In this document: positions 34,607 to 40,659 of the stretch, piece after piece | Layout: each line of letters starts with the position of its first letter | Numbering within the stretch: position 1 is the first letter of the stretch | Assembly: GCA_020850775.1 (NCBI GenBank) | Contig: JADZEA010000076.1 | Span: 1 to 40,659, forward strand | From: a bacterium | GTDB taxonomy: Bacteria; CLD3 | DNA length: 40,659 bases | Direction: 5' to 3' | The notes under the pieces: model-generated | Told to the model about the DNA's origin: nothing | What the model saw: only the letters and a program-made list of their open reading frames with translations | Database searches by the model: none | Program-made: the position numbers and the translations under genes

Positions 34607-35197
34607 TCATTTCCCAAAAAAACTGCTGCTGCCTGAAGAACTGCTGCCAAAACTACGTGATGAAAAAGTGTTTCGCTGTCTTCTGAAGTAGTTATCGTAG
34701 TCGTCAAATCTTCGGTAAGAGCCGTAGTAGTTTCTTTGGTTGTTCAGCATACTTGAAATCATCCACCAGGTAACCAAATCGCCTGCATCAAGGTGAAAAA
34801 AACTACGGTTGTTGTACCTGTCAGAAACGTAAACTTTCTCGTTTTCTTTGTCAACTTCAATTTTGAACTGTAGTTTATCCGTTTCTTCAAAAGCTCCGTT
34901 TTGGTTAAAATCATTAAAACCAATCAGTTCTCCACCCTGAGAAAATGCGAGCCTGAAATTTTCTTTTTCTGTGATTAGGTTCTTTTGTAAAATTATCGCT
35001 TCAAGTTCGCCAAGATTTTTGTTCCCATTTTTATTGAATTTTTTGTATTCTTCAAGTATTCCTTCAAGGTTTACATCGGAACTGGCAATTCCTGTAAGGT
35101 TTCCTGAAGTATTTTCATCGGAGCAAAAAGAAAGCAAAGACGAAAAAACAAAGTTTAGAACGATGAAAAGAATGATGATTTTAAGTAGGTTCTGCAT
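34607..35197 (-). CDS. Envelope protein with Ser/Phe/Arg-rich tail, unknown
   Basis: 196 residues. The N-terminus (LLKIIILFIVLNFVFSSLLSFC) is a signal sequence, possibly a lipoprotein signal, though Phe just before the Cys is unusual. The middle holds a DFNQNGAFEETDK segment that resembles an EF-hand-like calcium loop. The C-terminus changes to Tyr/Arg/Asn (YYGSYRRFDDYDNYFRRQ) and ends in a Ser/Gly/Phe tail (SSSSGSSSFFGK). I do not recognise a family. First gene of the phosphatase-aminotransferase run; the next start lies seven bases past its stop. Confidence 0.7.
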   Translation of the reverse strand: MQNLLKIIILFIVLNFVFSSLLSFCSDENTSGNLTGIASSDVNLEGILEEYKKFNKNGNKNLGELEAIILQKNLITEKENFRLAFSQGGELIGFNDFNQNGAFEETDKLQFKIEVDKENEKVYVSDRYNNRSFFHLDAGDLVTWWMISSMLNNQRNYYGSYRRFDDYDNYFRRQRNTFSSRSFGSSSSGSSSFFGK

Positions 35198-35310
35198 AAT
35201 TTTTCTGCCAAATTTTTAGCAGGAACTTAATTAATTTTTTAGCTTAAAAAAAGAACTAAGTTTTACCAGTGAATTAATAGTCAGAAGATAAATTCCCATT
35301 TAAAAACAGA

Positions 35311-35350
35311 AAAACCTTCAGGGTTTTCTCAAAAATCTCCTGAAGGTTTT
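35311..35350 (-). terminator. Terminator of the VOC gene
   Basis: AAAACCTTCAGG (35311-35322) pairs perfectly with CCTGAAGGTTTT (35339-35350). On the minus strand it is followed by further T, about 45 bases past the VOC stop. Its core closely resembles the hairpin at 40480-40519. Confidence 0.75.
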
Positions 35351-35395
35351 AGTTAGTTTTAAAAATTATTTCTTTTAACAACGGGCTGTTCAAAA

Positions 35396-35755
35396 CTAAG
35401 GTCGCCAAATCCCGACAGTGTTTCCTTCCGTGTCTTCAAAATGCGCAAAGTATCCGTGTTCGTCGGAAATTTTTGTTTCAGGAAATACCATTTTTCCACC
35501 GTTAGCTTCAATTTTTGCAAGCATTTCGCCAATGTTTTCAACAGAAATGTAAGGAATGACACTGTTTCCGTTTTTTACTTCAGTTCCTTCTTCAATTTGT
35601 GCGAAGCCTCCGCCAATTCCATCTTTTTCAGCATTGAACATCGCGTAACAATCGCCCATTGGTTGAAATTTCCAGGCAAAAATTTCCGTGTAAAATTTTG
35701 TTGCCCTTGCTAAGTTTTTTGTGTAAAACTCAATGTAACAAAGTGAGTGGTTCAT
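35396..35755 (-). CDS. VOC family protein (glyoxalase/bleomycin-resistance fold)
   Basis: 119 residues, one full vicinal-oxygen-chelate unit of two beta-alpha-beta-beta-beta modules. Typical signatures: CYIEFYTKNLARATKFYTEIF at the start (quoted in part: FYTKNLARATKFYTEIF), PYISVENIGEMLAKIEANGG in the middle and FEDTEGNTVGIWRP at the end. Fits the small stand-alone VOC proteins of unknown substrate, often annotated as glyoxalase-like. AAAGGG precedes ATG. Monocistronic with its own terminator. A broken second copy lies at 11998-12049. Confidence 0.9.
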   Translation of the reverse strand: MNHSLCYIEFYTKNLARATKFYTEIFAWKFQPMGDCYAMFNAEKDGIGGGFAQIEEGTEVKNGNSVIPYISVENIGEMLAKIEANGGKMVFPETKISDEHGYFAHFEDTEGNTVGIWRP

Positions 35756-35850
35756 TTTTTTCCCTTTCTTGAGAGATTTAAAGTTTAATTAATTGAACTT
35801 AAGCTAAAAAAATGAACTGACAGCATTGTGTCAGTCTCCTGAAAAAAATC

Positions 35851-35880
35851 TTGTAATTTTTTCTAATTCACTTAAATTTA
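35851..35880 (+). promoter_or_regulatory. Putative promoter of the subtilisin-like cargo gene
   Basis: TTG at 35851-35853 and TAAATTTA at 35873-35880 with 19 bases between, the same boxes and spacing as the promoter at 18698-18727. It lies about 40 bases before the ATG, which has AGGAG (35910-35914) eight bases upstream. Confidence 0.5.
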
Positions 35881-35922
35881 TAGAGTAATCAAAACTCACA
35901 ATTAACCTTAGGAGAAAGACCT

Positions 35923-38900
35923 ATGAAAATTTTTACTGCTTTTTTATTTTTGCTGTTGCCGTTACTCGCTTCGGCAAAAGAATTTTACTACTACAAAAAC
36001 CAAAAAATTTTTATTCACGAATCCAATAAAATTCTTGTTGAACTCAAAGAATCCAATAAAAATTTTATTGAAAATTTAATCTCAACTTCACCTTTTTTGC
36101 AGGATTTTAATCAGGAAACTGTTTTTTCAAAAACTCAGGACAACCGTTTTAAAACTCTCTGCATTCTTGAATTTAAAGAAGGCAGCTCCGAAACAACAAA
36201 ACAGGATTTTGTAAATTTTCTGAAAAATCAACAGGAAGTTTACTCTGTTTTTTCAGGCTATCAAAATAAAAACGAAGGAATGTTCGTTTTTGGTGAGTTT
36301 TTAATTCAGTTCAAACCTTTTGTTTCAAGAAATCAAGTCAATAATTTCTTACAAAACAATAATTTAACTTTGGTTGACGATTCCGAGCCGTTGCCAAATT
36401 ATTTTGTTGTAAAAATCCCGCAAAACACGGAAGCAAACTTTTTTGACCTTGTAAACTCAGTCAATGCCTCTGAACTTGTGAACTTTTCTGAACCAAACTT
36501 CATTTTACAAGATTTGCTGGACAGCGACCCGCTTTTTCCAACTCAGTGGGGAATGCACAACACAGGACAGTTTAATGGAATTGTTGACGCAGACGTTGAC
36601 GCTCTTGAAGTCTGGGAAAACGTAACAACAGGCGACCCAAACATCGTTATCGCAGTTTTTGACACAGGAATTGACGCAACTCATCCCGATTTGGCTGGAA
36701 ACGTTGTTACAGGTTTTAACACAATTAACAACACAACAAACCCAACTTACGCTCCCGAAAACGAAGCTCACGGAACTTGCACTTCCGGAATTGCCGCTGC
36801 TGTCGGCGATAACAACGAAGGAATTCACGGCACTGCCTCAACTTGTAAAATTATGCAAATCAAAATTTTCCCTTTTGTAGTCTCGCAAACTGTAACAGGA
36901 ATTAATTGGTCCTGGCAAAATGGTGCAGACGTAATGAGTAATTCCTGGGGAGGTTCAAGTCCTGTTACTTCAATTGAAAGTGCTTTTCAACAAGCAAAAA
37001 CACAAGGAAGAGAAGGAAAAGGCTGCGTGATTTTAGCTTCAAGCGGAAACAACGACAATCCGGACCCACACTATCCCTCAGCTTACACAAGCACGATTTC
37101 AATCGGTTCAACCTCAATGTGTGAGGAAAGAAAAAGCCCTGTAAGTTGTGACGGAGAAAATTTTTGGGGAGCAAGTTACGGAGACCAGCTAAACTTCGTG
37201 GTTCCCGGCGTAACAATCCAGACAACTGACATCGTTGGAGTCGAAGGTTACTCAACCGGAAACTACTCGCCTGATTTTGGCGGAACTTCTTCCGCTTGTC
37301 CGCTTGCTGCCGGAATCGCCGCTTTAGTTGTTTCAGTTGACACGATGCTGACTTCCGACGAAGTTCAGACAATCCTTGAAACAACTTGCGAAAAGGTCGG
37401 AAACTACACTTACAACCAACAAAAAACTAACGGAACCTGGGATTTTGAAATGGGTTACGGAAGGGCAAACGCTTACGAAGCTGTTGCAAAAGCCTGCAAA
37501 CCAAAAAACTTTGAACTGATTGACCCAATCAATGCTTCAACTTACGTGATTGGAACAATTATGAATTTTAACTGGGAAAAATCTGCTTTTGCAAACAAAC
37601 TTGATACTTTGCGTTACGAATTTCAAATTTCACCAAACACAAATTTTTCAACAATTTCCTTTACTGAAACACTTACAGACACAGTTTTTCAGTGGCAGGC
37701 TCTTCTTTCCCCGCAAGATTATTTTTGGCGTGTGATTGCAAAAAGCCTGAAAAATGGTTCGCAAGTCGTTTCTACAGGAGCAAATTCAATAACTCCTTAC
37801 TTTACTTTCCAACTAATCCAACCAACAGGACCTTACCTGATTTACAATTCCTTCTCGGTGAACGACCAAAACGAAGACAACGACGGACTCGCCGATTTTT
37901 ACGAAACAGTAAACCTGAACGTGCTTTTTGAAAACGTCGGAATCCAAAACACAATCAACACAACTGCAACTTTAACTGAAAACAGCCCTTACGTTACGGT
38001 GGTAAACGGAACAGCAAACTTACCACCTGTAACTTTTGGAACCATTCTGAACACGCCGGGAATTTTTACAATTTCAATTAACGGGAACGTTCCCGACAAG
38101 GAAAAAGTAAAAATGACTCTTTCAGTAACAGACGGAACAAACACCTGGACAAGTTATTTTTACGTCGTGCTGCACTCACCGGTTTTTGTTTACGATTCTT
38201 TCAGTCTGGTTGAAACAACAGGAAACGGAGACACTTTTTTACAGCCAAACGAAACGGGAAACCTTACCGTTTTGCTAAAAAATATTGGTTCTGCAAACGC
38301 TCAAAACGTAAACCTTGTCGTTACAAGTCTTGGATTTTCTTTAACAATCCAAAACCAAAATGCAACGATTGGAACGATTGGAGCAAACCCTTCAGTTTCA
38401 GCAAGTTCGCTCATTCCCGTTACTGCAACTCAAAATGCAAACTACGGCGAAACAGTTCCAATTGGAATCGTTCTGACGATTGGCAACAACTTTTCGCAAA
38501 CACTTGAAGGAACGGCAGAAATCGGTAACAGGAGCTACTTGCTTGATATTTTTAATGATAACTCAAACGAGTGGCAGTTTACAAACACTTTTACAGGCTT
38601 AAAATGGGCAATTGATTCAACTGCTTCCCAAATCGGAACCCAAACTGCCTACAAAAGTTTTCCTTTTAGTCTGAACTACAACAACGGAACAAATTTTATC
38701 AGTGGCACAGTTGCAAATTCAGGAGAAGCAATTTCGCCAGTTTTAGACATCTCAACTCACGTAAATCCCGTTTTAAGATTTTGGAGCCTGCACGACGTTG
38801 AAGGAAACAACTCAAAAGACCAAAGATGGGTGAAAATCAGCAACGACGGTTTTGCAACAATTCTTGACTCCGTTCAACTCAGCAACTTGGACCCGCAACA

Positions 38901-40452
38901 AACCTGGTCTCAAAAATCAATGAATTTGAACAATGCGTGGGGAAAAATTCAAATCAAACTCGCTTTTAATTCTGTTGACGGCGGTTTCAACTTTGGAAAA
39001 GGTTGGTTCGTTGACAACCTGATTGTCGCAAACTCTCTGCCAACCCCAACAATTAACGTCTCAAAAACAAACTTAAAGCAAGTTTTAGCTCAAAGCACAA
39101 CCAAAACAAAAGTTGTAACTCTTGCAAACACCGGGCAAACTTCACTAACTTACTCAATCGTCGCAAACTCAATAAATTTTCCGCAGGCAAGTTCTGAAAA
39201 CGAATTTGCAGACCTTTTAGCTAAGCAGGAAAAGTATCAAAACCAACTTGAAACAGAAAAAGACCGAACAAAATCTTTTGAAGTGCGAAACAGACTAATT
39301 GCAACTCAAAAACAAATCCAAACTCTTAAAAACGGAGCAAAAATTTCTGAAACTTTGAACGTTCCCTGGTTAAACTTAAACTTAACCAATGGTTCAATTT
39401 TAAGTGGAGACTTTGTGTTTTTGAACGTTCAGTTTGTTCCGGGAACGATGCTGGAAGGTTTTTACTACGCAACAATCACAATTACTTCAAACGATCCGAA
39501 CAAACCAACAACAAACATTGACGTCGTGATGAATGTTGACAACACGCCGATGGAAATTGGTTTTATCCCGTCAGTTTTACTTTACGAAGACACAAGCGAC
39601 CAACTTGCACTCGGCGATTACGTCGTTGAAGGAAATCCAAGCCAAATTTTTTGGACAGCACAAATTTCTGACCCGAACATCGCTGTCGGAATTGTTCCAA
39701 TCTGGAATTTTTTGAACATTAATCCGGCACCAAATTATTTTACGGCTTCACAAAAGGAACTGATTTTAACAGCTACTCACAGTCTTGGAGGAGATTTCTG
39801 GACAGACACAATTTCCGTTGTGATTTTGCCGGTAAACGACCCGCCAACAGCTTTTAACATCGTTTCTCCTGCAAACTTTGCAACGATAAATTCTCCGCCA
39901 CAAAACAAAGTTACTTTTACCTGGCAAAAATCTTTTGATTTGGAAACTCAGGAACCTTACTACTCGATTGAGTTTGCACAAACTTCAAACTTCGCAAACA
40001 GCACTCTGACGGTTGTCGGACCTGATAGTTTTGTAACTGTAACTTTCAATTCAAGCGGTTGGAACTACTGGCGTGTTTTTGTAACTGACGGAACTGTAAC
40101 GCTTCCCTGTGCGAATTTTTATCGTGCCGTGAACGTCATTTTGTCCGGAGTAGAGGACGAAAACAACTTGCCAAAGGCTTACAAACTTTCGCAAAACTAT
40201 CCGAACCCGTTTAATCCAACGACAACGATTGAGTTTGCGATTTTGGAAAGTGGTAAAACAGAACTTGAAATTTTTAACGTTTTAGGACAGAAAATCAGGA
40301 CGCTTGTTTCTGAAAAACTATTAAGCGGAAGCTACAAAGTGAAGTGGAACGGAACAGACGAAAACGGAAAACAAGTTTCGTCAGGAATTTATTTTTACAA
40401 GCTAAAAAGTGGAAACTTTTCCGAAACGAAAAAAATGGTTTTGTTGAAGTAA
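35923..40452 (+). CDS. Subtilisin-like (S8) protease with type IX sorting domain
   Basis: 1509 residues. Signal peptide MKIFTAFLFLLLPLLASA, a propeptide-like region to about 190, then an S8 domain about 200-530 with Asp 247 (VFDTGID), His 283 (HGTC) and Ser 456 (GGTSSAC), so the catalytic triad is intact. Then come a FnIII-like domain (about 533-640), two CARDB-like beta domains (about 640-870), a jelly-roll-like domain (about 870-1045, FNDNSNEWQF ... GKGWFVDNLIV) and an ASH-like domain split by a charged helical insert (about 1086-1146). A second FnIII-like domain follows, and the sorting domain spans about 1420-1509 (NYPNPFNPTTTIEF ... SSGIYFYKLK ... ETKKMVLLK). A cell-surface or secreted protease; likely a substrate of the PorU/PorV system. 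Confidence 0.92.
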   Translation: MKIFTAFLFLLLPLLASAKEFYYYKNQKIFIHESNKILVELKESNKNFIENLISTSPFLQDFNQETVFSKTQDNRFKTLCILEFKEGSSETTKQDFVNFLKNQQEVYSVFSGYQNKNEGMFVFGEFLIQFKPFVSRNQVNNFLQNNNLTLVDDSEPLPNYFVVKIPQNTEANFFDLVNSVNASELVNFSEPNFILQDLLDSDPLFPTQWGMHNTGQFNGIVDADVDALEVWENVTTGDPNIVIAVFDTGIDATHPDLAGNVVTGFNTINNTTNPTYAPENEAHGTCTSGIAAAVGDNNEGIHGTASTCKIMQIKIFPFVVSQTVTGINWSWQNGADVMSNSWGGSSPVTSIESAFQQAKTQGREGKGCVILASSGNNDNPDPHYPSAYTSTISIGSTSMCEERKSPVSCDGENFWGASYGDQLNFVVPGVTIQTTDIVGVEGYSTGNYSPDFGGTSSACPLAAGIAALVVSVDTMLTSDEVQTILETTCEKVGNYTYNQQKTNGTWDFEMGYGRANAYEAVAKACKPKNFELIDPINASTYVIGTIMNFNWEKSAFANKLDTLRYEFQISPNTNFSTISFTETLTDTVFQWQALLSPQDYFWRVIAKSLKNGSQVVSTGANSITPYFTFQLIQPTGPYLIYNSFSVNDQNEDNDGLADFYETVNLNVLFENVGIQNTINTTATLTENSPYVTVVNGTANLPPVTFGTILNTPGIFTISINGNVPDKEKVKMTLSVTDGTNTWTSYFYVVLHSPVFVYDSFSLVETTGNGDTFLQPNETGNLTVLLKNIGSANAQNVNLVVTSLGFSLTIQNQNATIGTIGANPSVSASSLIPVTATQNANYGETVPIGIVLTIGNNFSQTLEGTAEIGNRSYLLDIFNDNSNEWQFTNTFTGLKWAIDSTASQIGTQTAYKSFPFSLNYNNGTNFISGTVANSGEAISPVLDISTHVNPVLRFWSLHDVEGNNSKDQRWVKISNDGFATILDSVQLSNLDPQQTWSQKSMNLNNAWGKIQIKLAFNSVDGGFNFGKGWFVDNLIVANSLPTPTINVSKTNLKQVLAQSTTKTKVVTLANTGQTSLTYSIVANSINFPQASSENEFADLLAKQEKYQNQLETEKDRTKSFEVRNRLIATQKQIQTLKNGAKISETLNVPWLNLNLTNGSILSGDFVFLNVQFVPGTMLEGFYYATITITSNDPNKPTTNIDVVMNVDNTPMEIGFIPSVLLYEDTSDQLALGDYVVEGNPSQIFWTAQISDPNIAVGIVPIWNFLNINPAPNYFTASQKELILTATHSLGGDFWTDTISVVILPVNDPPTAFNIVSPANFATINSPPQNKVTFTWQKSFDLETQEPYYSIEFAQTSNFANSTLTVVGPDSFVTVTFNSSGWNYWRVFVTDGTVTLPCANFYRAVNVILSGVEDENNLPKAYKLSQNYPNPFNPTTTIEFAILESGKTELEIFNVLGQKIRTLVSEKLLSGSYKVKWNGTDENGKQVSSGIYFYKLKSGNFSETKKMVLLK

Positions 40453-40479
40453 TTTTAGCAAAAACCCGATTTTAAAATT

Positions 40480-40519
40480 AAACCTTCAAGGCTCAAAAAT
40501 CTTGAAGGTTTTTTTGTTT
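40480..40519 (+). terminator. Terminator of the subtilisin gene
   Basis: AAACCTTCAAG (40480-40490) pairs perfectly with CTTGAAGGTTT (40501-40511) and runs into TTTTGTTTT. The remaining bases to 40659 hold no gene or clear element I can support. Confidence 0.85.
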
Positions 40520-40659
40520 TTAAAATCTAAAGTTTTCAGTAAAAAGCTAACTTTTCTTTGTGAGAACCCAAATTCTTAGCTCGGACTTTTACCTAAAATC
40601 CTCACTTTTTTTAGCAATTTTAACCAAAACTTCCTTACCTTTAGCAAAAAAATTTGAAG

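Noticed and set aside
40636-40643. TACCTTTA near the window end as a promoter
   Set aside because: No upstream TTG at the right distance and no gene visible downstream in the window.

Overview
The window looks like part of the chromosome of a low-GC, AT-rich bacterium of the Bacteroidota-Chlorobiota-Ignavibacteriota (FCB) group. Three signals point there. First, there is type IX secretion: a PorU-like C25 peptidase, a PorV-like barrel and two cargo proteins ending in the PNPFNP/SGIYFY-type sorting domain. Second, several putative promoters have the Bacteroidota-type form TTG-N19/20-TAnnTTT(G). Third, there are GldA/F/G-like ABC genes. Many genes have strong Shine-Dalgarno sites (AAGGAG/AAGGAGG), which classical Bacteroidia mostly lack, so an Ignavibacteria/Kapabacteria/Chlorobi-like lineage fits better. 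The lineage is inference; no 16S rRNA gene is present.

Layout. 1-1094: the tail of an unknown + strand gene, a stem-loop, and trpS (-). 1236-1671: tRNA-Phe(GAA) and a CAU tRNA (probably Ile2), each followed by a hairpin. 1702-7210 (+): a COG1579 Zn-ribbon coiled-coil protein, an HprK-like kinase that appears to start at ATT, then ftsH, DUF4178, DUF350 and pspA, which look like a membrane-stress cluster. 7248-7424 (-): rpsU, a small bS21 gene. 7695-11976 (+): a gld-like ABC operon (ATPase, permease, GldG-like, a 36-aa membrane peptide, DUF4340). 11998-12049: a relic of a VOC-family gene whose intact copy lies at 35396-35755.

12169-18600 (-): a giant secreted GH57-like polysaccharide-active enzyme with three PKD domains and six starch/glycogen-binding-like domains. 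It is divergent from a T9SS cargo gene (18797-20263). 20327-20398 (-): a possible 23-aa membrane peptide. 20621-23219 (+): a radical SAM protein overlapping an FG-GAP/VCBS secreted protein. 23376-32347 (+): a tight operon of folP, cdaA (c-di-AMP synthase), porU, porV and a FnIII lipoprotein. 32397-35197 (-): an envelope protein, a PAS-SpoIIE phosphatase and a class V aminotransferase. 35396-35755 (-): the VOC protein. 35923-40452 (+): a large subtilisin-like T9SS cargo protease, then a terminator.

Themes: much of the window serves the cell envelope and secretion (T9SS sortase machinery, its cargo, c-di-AMP, FtsH/PspA, gld-like ABC). I found no CRISPR array, IS element, phage gene or replication origin. 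The most notable points are the ATT-initiated kinase, the VOC gene relic, the alternating A/B starch-binding-like domains with class-specific cysteines, the coupling of c-di-AMP synthesis to porU, two very small membrane peptides, and a consistent promoter architecture.
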